Program-made: the position numbers and the translations under genes | Assembly: GCA_028285035.1 (NCBI GenBank) | Contig: JANQQF010000006.1 | Coordinates: forward strand, 71,289-135,288 | Origin: Phycisphaerae bacterium | Lineage (GTDB): Bacteria; Chloroflexota; Anaerolineae; 4572-78; J111 | Direction of reading: 5' to 3' | DNA: 64,000 nucleotides | In this document: piece after piece, positions 26,713 through 36,873 of the stretch | How positions within the stretch are numbered: position 1 is the stretch's first letter | How the letters are laid out: each line of letters starts with the position of its first letter | Notes under the pieces: model-generated | Database searches by the model: none | Seen by the model: only the letters and a program-made list of their open reading frames with translations | What the model was told of the DNA's origin: nothing

Positions 26713-28011
26713 GTGGCGGGTCTCCCCTCACCCAATGACACCGACCCCACTAGCCTCATCGCCCAACTCGTGGCCGACAATCGCCCCGACAATCTGACAA
26801 CCGTCTGGCCATCGGAGGCGGGCGCAGGGGATCGGCAACAGATGCAAATCTGCCGGATCGTCGATGAAACCAGACAGTCGGCCACCGCCGAGGGGCTGTT
26901 TTACCAGTTGATTGTCCGTCTCCACAAATATTCGCTGGGGCGGGGCCATTACGACGACAGCGTCCACTGGCAACGCGGTCTGGTGCTCGACAATGACTAC
27001 AACGGTCGCGCCCTGCTCGAACACAAGGGTAACGATGTGCATATCACCGTCCGAGCGGCCTACCCGCAGGGTTTTCTGACGATGCTCACCGAGGAAGTCA
27101 AATATCTGGTCGAGAGCTTCTGGGAAGGGCTACGCTGTGATGTTATGGTACGTTGTTTGAATTCTGATCCTTGCCAAGGTTTATTTGAGGTTAGCAAACT
27201 GATCGAGAATGCCAGACGCGGTCGTCCCGAACAACCCTGCCCCATCTGCAACGAGTGGCAAACTATTGATACATTGCTCCGAAATGCACCTGCAGCCCAG
27301 CCCTTACCGGCGAATGTCATTGACAACCGGGCGATTCTGGCAGAGGTGCGTCAACTACATGGCCGATTTGATCAATTAGATAAGGGGCAGGCCACGATAC
27401 TGAGCCAAGCCGACGCTTATTTCTATCGGCTCATCAGGGTATTTACCGATGAGGCAAAAGAAGGGCCGCGCTTATTTAGTCTCGTCCCCATTGATCGCAC
27501 CAATTTCAACCCCCGCGAATGGGCTACGGCTAAATTCCGTTTGACATTATGGTGTGAACATTCGCGCACCCCCCTCCCCGCTCTAAATGGAGCCGAAAGT
27601 CAGCAGGGGGTTTATGAAATCGAACTCACCCGGACCTGGTTCAAAAAAGCTGCCCCCGTTCTAAAAGCGATCAACGTCACTTTGAGTTTGGTATTACCTG
27701 TCGCCACATCTGGCTTCAAATTAGAGGTTGATGATGACACATTTGCTGACATTGAAGAGCAACTTGATTTCGGCACAGACATTATCGACGCCTCAATGAG
27801 TGGTGGTGAGGCGGTTGGCGGTTGGCTACGCGGTAGCGATACTGCCTTGCCGGATGAATACGGTGAAGAAATCCGAGCGCACGGGGCAACGTTGCGTCAA
27901 CTTCACAGCCTACTAAAAGAAAAAGACCCCAGCTTCGGTGGCCTGGTTAGGGTGCGCAATAAACGGCAGGAGTTTTTGTGGGTTCATGAGCAGTTTGAGG
28001 GGGAGTATTAG
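26713..28011 (+). CDS. ROCO protein, C-terminal part: COR and tail (same frame, after TGA)
   Basis: The frame continues directly after the TGA with no independent start signal: no Shine-Dalgarno lies before the GTG at 26713. The first residues (VAGLPSPNDTDPTSLIAQLV) continue the COR dimerisation domain. A Cys-rich segment follows (C-x7-C ... CPIC near residues 150-180), as in other bacterial ROCO proteins. The tail of about 250 residues has no domain I recognise (LFSLVPIDRTNFNPREWATAKFRL and so on). Whether any of it is translated depends on read-through. If the TGA is real, the gene is a pseudogene; if it is a sequencing or assembly error, the two parts form one protein. Confidence 0.7.
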   Translation: MAGLPSPNDTDPTSLIAQLVADNRPDNLTTVWPSEAGAGDRQQMQICRIVDETRQSATAEGLFYQLIVRLHKYSLGRGHYDDSVHWQRGLVLDNDYNGRALLEHKGNDVHITVRAAYPQGFLTMLTEEVKYLVESFWEGLRCDVMVRCLNSDPCQGLFEVSKLIENARRGRPEQPCPICNEWQTIDTLLRNAPAAQPLPANVIDNRAILAEVRQLHGRFDQLDKGQATILSQADAYFYRLIRVFTDEAKEGPRLFSLVPIDRTNFNPREWATAKFRLTLWCEHSRTPLPALNGAESQQGVYEIELTRTWFKKAAPVLKAINVTLSLVLPVATSGFKLEVDDDTFADIEEQLDFGTDIIDASMSGGEAVGGWLRGSDTALPDEYGEEIRAHGATLRQLHSLLKEKDPSFGGLVRVRNKRQEFLWVHEQFEGEY

Positions 28012-28058
28012 ATTTTGGCGCAATATAGATACCAAGAAGGTCGCTAGATTGGTCGAAT

Positions 28059-28109
28059 GGCCCTCCCCCACCCGCTTCGCGGGCACCCCTCCCAAGTTGG
28101 GAGGGGGAA
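28059..28109. repeat. Dispersed two-hairpin repeat, copy 1
   Basis: The block contains CCCGC-TTC-GCGGG and CCCCTCCCAA-GTTGGGAGGGG stems. A near-identical copy (about three differences) lies in inverted orientation at 50513-50565. Both copies follow genes, so the element may work as a terminator as well as being a dispersed repeat. The rest of 28012-28201 holds nothing recognisable. Confidence 0.7.
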
Positions 28110-28201
28110 CGCTGCAAACTAGACAAGTCTCCAAATCACCCTTCTAAAAATACTCATTCGCAACGTCATCTCCGGTTTCTTATCAGCCGATCTAAATCTC
28201 T

Positions 28202-30250
28202 TTACTTCAACAATATGGGCAAATACACCTGTGGTATGCCAACCACTTTCTCTCTGGCCTCGCTCATCGTCATTCCGATATAATGATCCAGCGGCCCCAA
28301 TCGATCCAATTCTTCGGTAATAACCTGTTGCAGCGTAGGGCTACCCGCCAAATAGAGGCTGGTCAGAAAGCTGCTCATGGCTGAGATTTGTTGGCTGGTG
28401 ATAACAGTGGTTTCACCCTGACCGTCGAGAAGGGCTTGTAGATTGGGCTGCCACTGCTCTAACACATAGAGACCCTCATTGAGTAAGGCATTGTCATTGA
28501 GGATGAGACTTTGCAATTCGGCATCATGAGTGTAGTACAAATCGTGATAATGCCGCCCATTTGCGGTGGGTTTGAGCACGTCATCTCTGATTTGATAATA
28601 GAGTGGAATATGGGGAACGGTTTGCAAGGTCTGACCAACCATAGATATCATTCTCGAATTATGTAATGGCCCTTTGCATAAGGCCTTTTCAAGAAAACAG
28701 TCAGCCAGACCACAGTTGTAAATATAGGTCGTCCATTCAGCCGTGTTGTTTTCTAAGTTGGGGTCAAACTCATTGGCATTGACACTAATTCTATCAGTTT
28801 GTTCAAATAGATATTGGTTTGGTAGGTCTACTATACCCTCATACTTAAGCTTAAGCTGCTTCGTAGTACCGCTTGGAATAACTGGTAAGCAGGGGAGTTC
28901 CGTGGGAATGAGGGAACAAGTCAAAGGGGACCAAGATCCGCCTGATCGTGTTTTAATAATCGGGACCAGTTCTACATTAGTGGCATCAGTTTGACCTTGA
29001 GCTGAGATATCAACATTGAGTGTTGCTCTAGCTCCATGAATATCAGTAAAAGCAACGCCCGGTCCTGTAATGGTAATGGATACATCTGTACCATTAATGA
29101 TTGTTTGATTAATCCAGATTTTTTTCGGACCTTCTATCGTGGCGAATAGCAGATCCGGGGAGATGTCACCATCAAGATCACCGGCAGCCACGCTAACACT
29201 ACGATTGTCAGTCAAAATCTGGCCCTGGCTAAAAGTGCCCCCATCATTGAGCCACAGCTGATCACCACTGTTGCCATATTCCTGCACCGCAACCACCGCA
29301 TCCAAATCACCATCGGTATCGACATCGCTCAAGATCACATCTTGTGTCATCCCAATGGGCAGGGACTGCGTTGGATTAAAGCTATTCGAGCCGTTGTTTA
29401 GCCCAATCAGGTCGTTACCGACAGGCGTGGCAATGTATATATCCAGCAGATCGTCGTCATTTATCTTCCCGACTGCCAAATCACCAGCAATGGTTCCTGA
29501 TTCAAAGGGAAGCGTGGCCCAAGGGAGGAAGACGCCGCCGTTGTTAACCCAAATCTGGATGGCCTGATTGAAATTGGTCAGCACAATAGCGTCCAAATCG
29601 GTATCGTTGTCCAGATCGGCCAAAACCACATCAGCTCCGGCAGCGGTTCCCAGCGTTTGGCCTGGCTGAAATTGTCCAACCGTCCCTCCCTGAAATCCGC
29701 CTTGATTAATCCACAAATGGCTGTTTTGGCTGGTAGCAATCAGGGCATCTAAATCGCCGTCTAAGTCTACATCGCCTAAATCTACGGCATAGGTAGCATA
29801 AGCATCGCTCCCTGGTACGGATTGAACCGCACTCATCCAGCCAGTTCCATCATTCATTTCAAGAAGATCGGTCTCACCATTGGCATTGCCGACAAAAGCA
29901 TCAACCGTCCCGTTGTTGTCGAGATCACCTAAAGCGACGGCGAATGTGGTTCGTTCGGTCCATACCTGCCCTCGATCAGTAAAAGAGCCATTGTTGTTGA
30001 TATAAATTTTGTTGGTGCTACTATCCTTTCGACCTAGATAGGCATCCAAATCGCCATCTCCATCCATATCGGCTAAGGTGACAACGTTGGCCCCAAATCC
30101 GGCTGAGTCCAGGGCGACATCAAAGGCAAAGATATCCGCCACCCCTTGAGCCCAGATAGTCAGCGGTCCAGAAAATAGAAGGGTCAAGAGACTGAGTAAG
30201 GTCAGGGTTATTAAAAATGAACGATTGATTTTTGTTGGTCGAATTTCCAT
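28202..30250 (-). CDS. Secreted FG-GAP/VCBS repeat protein, paralogue of 59725-61749
   Basis: I place the start at 30250, where AGGAG lies 7 nt upstream and the product begins MEIRPTKINRS with a signal peptide ending TIWAQG. The longer frame from 30277 adds nine residues and lacks a site. The body has about seven FG-GAP/VCBS blades with calcium-loop motifs such as DMDGDGDLDAYLG, DLDNNGTVDAF and DTDGDLDAVVA, predicted to form an integrin-alpha-like propeller. A CARDB-like Ig segment follows (about residues 385-500). The C-terminal domain (YYQIRDDVLKPTANGRHYHD, then YYTHDAELQSLILNDNALLNEGL) is clearly shared with the paralogue. The end is QVYLPILLK. It is probably surface-displayed; its ligand is unknown. 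Confidence 0.85.
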   Translation of the reverse strand: MEIRPTKINRSFLITLTLLSLLTLLFSGPLTIWAQGVADIFAFDVALDSAGFGANVVTLADMDGDGDLDAYLGRKDSSTNKIYINNNGSFTDRGQVWTERTTFAVALGDLDNNGTVDAFVGNANGETDLLEMNDGTGWMSAVQSVPGSDAYATYAVDLGDVDLDGDLDALIATSQNSHLWINQGGFQGGTVGQFQPGQTLGTAAGADVVLADLDNDTDLDAIVLTNFNQAIQIWVNNGGVFLPWATLPFESGTIAGDLAVGKINDDDLLDIYIATPVGNDLIGLNNGSNSFNPTQSLPIGMTQDVILSDVDTDGDLDAVVAVQEYGNSGDQLWLNDGGTFSQGQILTDNRSVSVAAGDLDGDISPDLLFATIEGPKKIWINQTIINGTDVSITITGPGVAFTDIHGARATLNVDISAQGQTDATNVELVPIIKTRSGGSWSPLTCSLIPTELPCLPVIPSGTTKQLKLKYEGIVDLPNQYLFEQTDRISVNANEFDPNLENNTAEWTTYIYNCGLADCFLEKALCKGPLHNSRMISMVGQTLQTVPHIPLYYQIRDDVLKPTANGRHYHDLYYTHDAELQSLILNDNALLNEGLYVLEQWQPNLQALLDGQGETTVITSQQISAMSSFLTSLYLAGSPTLQQVITEELDRLGPLDHYIGMTMSEAREKVVGIPQVYLPILLK

Positions 30251-30288
30251 AAGGATCTCCTCTCTGAAAATAGGCATTGGGGATTAGG

Positions 30289-30341
30289 GGTTAGGGGTTA
30301 GGCAAAACCCACTCCAAAATCCTGCCGCCTAATCCCTAACC
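30289..30341. repeat. Palindrome between rhodanese and FG-GAP genes
   Basis: GGTTAGGGGTTAGGC (30289-30303) pairs with GCCTAATCCCTAACC (30327-30341) with one mismatch across 23 nt. It starts inside the 3' end of the rhodanese gene and may terminate that transcript ahead of the FG-GAP gene. Confidence 0.5.
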
Positions 30342-30737
30342 TTTACCATTCTGCTGACCACCCTCAATTGGTCCCTCAATTTCCTTCCAGCCTTTCAAAC
30401 CACCGCTCATATGAGCCACTGGCTCCAGCCCCATCTCCTGTACGCGCTGCGCAGCAAAGGCCGAGCGACCACCACTGGCACAGTAGAACAAAATCTTCTT
30501 ACCAGAGGCGAAAATTGGATTGTGATAGGGGCTTTCCGGGTCAACCAAAAACTCAAGCATCCCTCGTGAAGCGTGGATTGCGCCCGGGATCTTACCGTCT
30601 CGGGCTAACTCTGTAGCATCACGGGTATCGACAAAAACAACATCATCGTCATTTAGATAAGCCATCGCTTCGATAGGCGTGTAGGTCACCACAGCCTCAT
30701 TCGCTTCTGCTAATAATTGTTTGAATCCTTTTTTCAT
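30336..30737 (-). CDS. Rhodanese-like domain protein
   Basis: A single rhodanese domain fills this 133-residue protein. VDTRDATELARDGKIPGAIHASRG is the CH2A-like start, and the active-site loop is YCASGGRSA (catalytic Cys near residue 91), followed by LKGWKEIEGP. Such proteins carry persulfide sulfur or bind small anions in the cytoplasm. The ATG at 30737 is preferred over 30749 because GAGGTG lies 5 nt before it. No partner (molybdopterin, thiouridine or sulfur-oxidation gene) is adjacent. It is divergent from the XRE-AAA-TPR regulator, with about 250 nt between the starts. Confidence 0.85.
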   Translation of the reverse strand: MKKGFKQLLAEANEAVVTYTPIEAMAYLNDDDVVFVDTRDATELARDGKIPGAIHASRGMLEFLVDPESPYHNPIFASGKKILFYCASGGRSAFAAQRVQEMGLEPVAHMSGGLKGWKEIEGPIEGGQQNGKG

Positions 30738-30810
30738 TTTGCACCTCATCTTTCACAGAATATAATAGTTAATGTTTGTTACGGTTATTAAAACAAATAT
30801 CCACAGAGTG

Positions 30811-30842
30811 CGGGTATTCTTTAGGGATACACAAAGGGATAC
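30811..30842 (+). promoter_or_regulatory. Candidate operator: GGGATAC-N5-GGGATAC
   Basis: GGGATAC occurs at 30824-30830 and 30836-30842 with 12-nt periodicity, preceded by a partial GGGTATTC copy at 30812. The same pair with the same 5-nt spacer, including a GGGATACAGCG core, lies upstream of the paralogous XRE-AAA-TPR gene at 58455. That suggests a binding site for these XRE proteins (autoregulation). Here the repeats lie 145 nt from the start codon because a MITE-like element separates them from the gene. Confidence 0.5.
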
Positions 30843-30860
30843 AGCGCAAATAATATTGGG

Positions 30861-30975
30861 ACAGGGCTTACGCAGAATACAGGGAAAATGTCGGTTGAGC
30901 TTGTCAAAACCAGACCTTTTATATCGCAAAACGCTATTTTCGACAGGCTCAATCAACGTTTTGCGTCAGTTCTGT
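30861..30975. mobile_element. Putative 115-bp MITE-like insertion
   Basis: Imperfect terminal inverted repeats, ACAGGGCTTACGCAGAA (30861-30877) and the complement of TTTTGCGTCAGTTCTGT (30959-30975), match at 13 of 17 positions. They are flanked by GGG on both sides (30858-30860, 30976-30978), a possible target duplication. Inside is another inverted repeat, GGTTGAGCTTGTC...GACAGGCTCAATCAACG. There is no coding capacity. It lies between the GGGATAC repeats and the regulator ATG. AGGGCTTACGCAG also occurs at 22544. Confidence 0.45.
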
Positions 30976-30987
30976 GGGAAACATTCA

Positions 30988-33900
30988 ATGAATGAAATCA
31001 CTTCATTTGGTGATTGGGTGCGACGACGACGAAAAGCACTTGATTTGACTCAAGCAGCTTTGGCAAGGCAGGTCGGGTGTGCCGTTGTGACCATCAAGAA
31101 GATTGAGCAAGAAGAGCGACGCCCTTCCCGCGAGATGGCCGAACTACTCGCTGATAGCCTGACTATTCCCGAAACAGATCGAGACAAATTTATTCAAATG
31201 GCTCGAGGGCAATTTGTGCCAGCTCTGCCGACCCAAACGGTATTGCTTCCGCCTGATTTTTTGCACCAACGACCTGACCCTAATCCACCCAATAGGCCAC
31301 AGGTATTTGGTCATGAGCGAGAGCTAAATCAACTTGAGGGTTATCTCAACACAGCCCTGACCGGAAATGGGCAGATTGTTTTTCTTATCGGTGAAGCAGG
31401 ACGCGGGAAAACGACGCTTCTCAATGAGTTTGCCCGCCGTGTTCACCAGACTCATCCTGATCTTTTGACAGTACAGGGAAGTTGTAATGCCCAAGCTGGG
31501 GTGGGTGATCCTTATTTGCCTTTCCGGGATATGTTGGGCCAACTCACTGGAGATTTAGCCGCCCGTTGGGCAACAGGGCATATTTCACGAACCCAAGTTT
31601 TACGATTGTGGGAGGCCGTGCCTCATACGATTCAAACCCTGATTGAATATGGCCCTAGCTTAATCGATAGTCTCATACCTGGTCCCCCTCTGCTTCGCCG
31701 ACTGTCAGCTCATACTTCGCCAAACAGCGGCTGGCTTGCTCAGCTCGAAAAGTTGATTACCCCCCAATCCGATAGCAGCAAAGTTTTAGAGCAAAGTCAA
31801 CTGCTAAACCAAGTTGCCCTGATTCTAAAACAAGTGGCGGCGCAACACCCTCTTCTGTTATTACTGGATGATTTGCAGTGGGTTGATGATGCATCTGCAA
31901 GTTTACTGTTTCATCTAGGGCGTCGACTCACGGGTAGCCGAATTCTACTAATAGGTGCTTATCGGCCCAGCGAAGTAGCCGTGGGGCGCATCATCGACGG
32001 CTCCGATAAAATGGCTCAACACCCCTTGCAACCGATTGTCAACGAATTTAAGCTTACTTATGGGGATATTCAGCTTGATTTGGGACAATTCATCCCGGCG
32101 GAGCGGCGAGCCTTTATCGACTCAATACTAGACAGTGAGCCTAATCATCTGGATACCTCATTTCGAGAACGACTTTTGTGGCATACAAAAGGGCATCCTC
32201 TTTTTACTGTTGAGCTATTGAGAGATATGCAGGAACGGGGGCAACTGATTCAAGATGAGACAGGGCATTGGGTTGAGGGAGAGACAGAGATCGATGATCG
32301 GCTGCCGGCGCGAGTGGAGGCGGTCATTGAACAACGCATTCGTCGCCTGGATGAACCACTTCAAGAGATGTTGCTTGTGGCTGGGGTTGAGGGTGAGATT
32401 TTTACCGTTCAGGTGCTGGCTCACGTTCTAGGCCTGACAGAGCACAAAGTGCTGCGAACGCTCACCCGCCAGTTAGAACAAATTCATCGTCTCACCCATG
32501 AACATAGTGAAATAAAGGCAGGCGACCATCATCTCAATCGCTATCAATTTAGACATGCCCTCTTTCAGCAGTACCTTTATGAGCAATTGAGCCAGGGTGA
32601 GCGACGGCTGTATCACCGACAGGTGGCCGAAGCTTTAGTGGCGCTGTATGCCGACAATTTATCTGAAATTGTGCCGCAATTGGCCCATCACTACAGACTG
32701 GCTGGCGATGATGCACAGGCCGCCACCTATTTGGTCCAAGCTGGAGATCAAGCTCGACGGTTAGGGGCCATCGTCGAAGCTATTCGCGACTATCGGGCCG
32801 CTTTAGCCCGCTGGCCTACTACTGATCACGTTGGACAAGTCAAGATCCAGTGTAATTTGGGGGAGTGCTTGCTCATTACCGGCCAAACGACCACAGCACT
32901 GGCTATTCTTGAAGAAGCCTATCAACTTTCTGGCACACTAGGCAATACCGTTGAGGCCGGAACGATTCAACGAATTATGGGCCGAGCCTATTGGGAGCAG
33001 GGTCAACGTGAAATTTCACTACAACATTATCATCAAGCCCTGACCCTCCTCGAACAGAGGCCGGAAACTATTGAGCTGGCAATGGTTCTTAGCTCAATTT
33101 CCCAAATGCACATGCTTGCCTCTGAAAGCCAACAAGCCGTACTCTGGGGAGAACGAGCCCTAGCCATCGCTGAGCGGCTGCAGGCAGAGACAGTAGCTAT
33201 CCACGCGCTCAACAATATTGGTACAGCCCTAACCCTCAATGAGGCAGCGGATGTAGAACGAGGGTTGAAATTATTGCAGGACAGTTTGGATCGGGCCTTG
33301 GCTTTGAACTTGCCTCATGATACTTGTCGGGCCTATGTTAACTTGGCTGAAGGTCTGATGTGGCGGGGCCGTTATAGCGACTCATATGCCTTATTTAAAA
33401 GGTTGTTAGATTATGCCAAGCAAATGAATACAGCCATGTTTGAGGGTGTAGCTCTGGCTCGATTGACAAAACTAGATTGGGTAGTTGGGCAGTGGGACCG
33501 GGCCTTAGAGAGACGACAGCAAATTCTGGCCTGGCGCGAGGCATTTTTACCAGATACGGTGCCAAAGGTGTGGGCCAGCACCTTGTTAGGCCAGATGTAC
33601 AGCGATCTTAATCAACCGCAAATGAGTCAACAAGAATTAGAAACAGAGCTCACCACGGCTCGTAACCTTAATGAAGTTCAAACCACTGTCCCCCATTTGG
33701 GGCAATTGGCTAGGGCATTAGCTACTGAAGAGACAGTTGAAGCATCTCACGACCTAATTCAAGAATTTCTAAACCTCATTGAACACGCCCCTTCCAGTCA
33801 TGTCGGTAGCATCCCGTCGTTATTGTTTGCTTGTGAATGGTTGTCTAGCCAAACAACGGCAAGGGCCGTGGCCTTAAAACAATGCAGCCTAGCTCAACTG

Positions 33901-34254
33901 GAACAGATCGACGCCCAGTTTCAAACAACCGAAACCGCTGCTGCCATTAGTGAAGGCCGAGCAGCCCTCGCATTAGCCCAGGGTGATGTTCAAACCGCCA
34001 CTGAACAGTTCGAGCAAGCAGCCGAACTATGGCAAACTTTGAGTCGGCCATATGACCAAGCACGTGCTTTGAATGGATTAGGTCAAGCTCTGACCGAAAT
34101 GGATGAGATACAGCGAGCCAAACCAATTTTTCAAAAAGGATGGGCTATCGTTGAGGATTTAGCTCAGCAACTACAGGACCCAGATCTGCAAAACACTTTT
34201 CTTTACTCACCCTTGGCTCAGAAAATTCGAAACGCTGTAAATTTACTTTTATAA
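30988..34254 (+). CDS. XRE-family regulator with STAND ATPase and TPR domains
   Basis: The start at 30988 gives MNEITSFGDWVRRRRKALDLTQAALARQVG, a complete XRE helix-turn-helix (residues ~5-60). The frame is open further upstream to 30772, but that part runs through the repeat element and is not conserved in the paralogue. After a linker comes an AAA/STAND ATPase (Walker A LIGEAGRGKTTLL near 157, Walker B LLLLDDLQWVDD near 293) and then about 600 residues of TPR-like helices. The protein would bind DNA through the HTH and switch with ATP and a ligand. A 1055-residue paralogue of the same architecture lies at 55291-58455. This copy ends DPDLQNTFLYSPLAQKIRNAV, about 17 residues longer than the paralogue. 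Confidence 0.9.
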   Translation: MNEITSFGDWVRRRRKALDLTQAALARQVGCAVVTIKKIEQEERRPSREMAELLADSLTIPETDRDKFIQMARGQFVPALPTQTVLLPPDFLHQRPDPNPPNRPQVFGHERELNQLEGYLNTALTGNGQIVFLIGEAGRGKTTLLNEFARRVHQTHPDLLTVQGSCNAQAGVGDPYLPFRDMLGQLTGDLAARWATGHISRTQVLRLWEAVPHTIQTLIEYGPSLIDSLIPGPPLLRRLSAHTSPNSGWLAQLEKLITPQSDSSKVLEQSQLLNQVALILKQVAAQHPLLLLLDDLQWVDDASASLLFHLGRRLTGSRILLIGAYRPSEVAVGRIIDGSDKMAQHPLQPIVNEFKLTYGDIQLDLGQFIPAERRAFIDSILDSEPNHLDTSFRERLLWHTKGHPLFTVELLRDMQERGQLIQDETGHWVEGETEIDDRLPARVEAVIEQRIRRLDEPLQEMLLVAGVEGEIFTVQVLAHVLGLTEHKVLRTLTRQLEQIHRLTHEHSEIKAGDHHLNRYQFRHALFQQYLYEQLSQGERRLYHRQVAEALVALYADNLSEIVPQLAHHYRLAGDDAQAATYLVQAGDQARRLGAIVEAIRDYRAALARWPTTDHVGQVKIQCNLGECLLITGQTTTALAILEEAYQLSGTLGNTVEAGTIQRIMGRAYWEQGQREISLQHYHQALTLLEQRPETIELAMVLSSISQMHMLASESQQAVLWGERALAIAERLQAETVAIHALNNIGTALTLNEAADVERGLKLLQDSLDRALALNLPHDTCRAYVNLAEGLMWRGRYSDSYALFKRLLDYAKQMNTAMFEGVALARLTKLDWVVGQWDRALERRQQILAWREAFLPDTVPKVWASTLLGQMYSDLNQPQMSQQELETELTTARNLNEVQTTVPHLGQLARALATEETVEASHDLIQEFLNLIEHAPSSHVGSIPSLLFACEWLSSQTTARAVALKQCSLAQLEQIDAQFQTTETAAAISEGRAALALAQGDVQTATEQFEQAAELWQTLSRPYDQARALNGLGQALTEMDEIQRAKPIFQKGWAIVEDLAQQLQDPDLQNTFLYSPLAQKIRNAVNLLL

Positions 34255-34319
34255 CATTCGTCTTTATTACCCGTCCTCCCTATTTCATCTCTAATTACCC
34301 CTAAAAATCATCTCTAAGT

Positions 34320-34413
34320 GTACGAGATACACCCCAACCAAGTCAGGTTTGCCCCAACAAGGACAGTTTAGTACAATCTGTCGTCGACATATGGGGTATC
34401 ACGAAACGATACC
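34320..34413 (+). promoter_or_regulatory. Repeats upstream of ilvC, possible operator
   Basis: Two direct copies of CCCCAAC(C/A)AAG (about 34332 and 34354) precede a small hairpin, GGTATC-acgaaac-GATACC (34395-34413), 35 nt before the ilvC start. No leader peptide rich in Ile/Val/Leu and no T-box structure was found. The function is a guess. Confidence 0.3.
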
Positions 34414-34432
34414 TAGCAAAATTTTAATGTAA

Positions 34433-35923
<1,491 letters not shown>

Positions 35924-35929
35924 ACCTCC

Positions 35930-36778
35930 TTGACACAACAAACCGAACCCGTCTGGAAAAAATATCTGACGGATTGGAATGAAGGGTTAGGGGTCGTCTA
36001 TGAGCGGTTTGTATTAAATGATTATCTGGACGAATTGGTCGACCAGTATCAAATACAAACCGTTCTGGAGGCCCCTTTATATGGTATGGCTGGGGTGAGC
36101 GGGATCAACTCCGTTCGGTTAGCTGAACGCGGCTGCAAGGTCACCCTCGTTGATAGTAATGCCGAACGGTTGGAGGGTGTGGCCAATATTTGGCAAGCCC
36201 TCAACCTCCCGGCCACCTTTATCCGTCACTATGATTTTACGCAATTACCCTTTGCCGATAATACCTTTGACCTGGCCTGGGAATGGGCTGGGTTGTGGTA
36301 TTTGCCCAATGCAGAGGCACTCTTAAAAGAACTTGTTCGCGTCTCACGCAAGCTGGTCTTTGTAGCGATGCCCAACAACATTCAGGTCGGCTACCTCTTA
36401 AGAAAATACGTCATCGATCGTGATTTCTTCCCGACGATTGATGAAAAGTGGGTGCAAATGGGCCGGATCAAGCAGACCTTACGCAACAACGGTCTTCAAT
36501 TTGTCGATGAAGGGGTTTTGGACGTTCCCCCGTGGCCAGATACAGTAATGCCTGCGGCTGAGGTGCTAAAACGGCTGGGCATTAAGAGCGAGAAGTTGGA
36601 CTCCCAATTCACCGGCGATAATTGGACCTGGAGCACCATGGCCTATTATTTGGGGCAAGAACCTGACCTACGCGACCGGGTGATGCGTTATGCCTGGCTT
36701 GATCACGCGCCAGTCCCGTGGCAATTGAAGACAATCTGGGCACATCATCGATATGTCGTCGGCACCGTTTCAAAATAG
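35930..36778 (+). CDS. Class I SAM-dependent methyltransferase
   Basis: The 282-residue protein shows a Rossmann methyltransferase core: a motif I-like VLEAPLYGMAGVSGINS (unusual, lacking the normal DxGxG), the acidic end of beta2 (VTLVDSNAERL), motif II-like PFADNTFDLAWEWAGLWYL, and VRVSRKLVFVAMPN. The TTG start at 35930 is supported by GGAG 9 nt upstream, inside the ilvC stop region. The acceptor is unknown. The C-terminal ~100 residues have no recognised domain. Its place between ilvC and an epimerase gene does not reveal a pathway. Confidence 0.75.
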   Translation: MTQQTEPVWKKYLTDWNEGLGVVYERFVLNDYLDELVDQYQIQTVLEAPLYGMAGVSGINSVRLAERGCKVTLVDSNAERLEGVANIWQALNLPATFIRHYDFTQLPFADNTFDLAWEWAGLWYLPNAEALLKELVRVSRKLVFVAMPNNIQVGYLLRKYVIDRDFFPTIDEKWVQMGRIKQTLRNNGLQFVDEGVLDVPPWPDTVMPAAEVLKRLGIKSEKLDSQFTGDNWTWSTMAYYLGQEPDLRDRVMRYAWLDHAPVPWQLKTIWAHHRYVVGTVSK

Positions 36779-36873
36779 GCGAAACAAATCCCTTAATTTT
36801 ACATTCTGGAGAGAGATGGGTACATTGGTAGTGGTAAGTTGACACATCCAAACTATTTCCGAAGGAGTCCAAC

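Noticed and set aside
30772..30987. Longer N-terminus for the XRE-AAA-TPR regulator
   Set aside because: The extra 72 codons run through the GGGATAC repeats and the MITE-like element and have no match in the paralogue.
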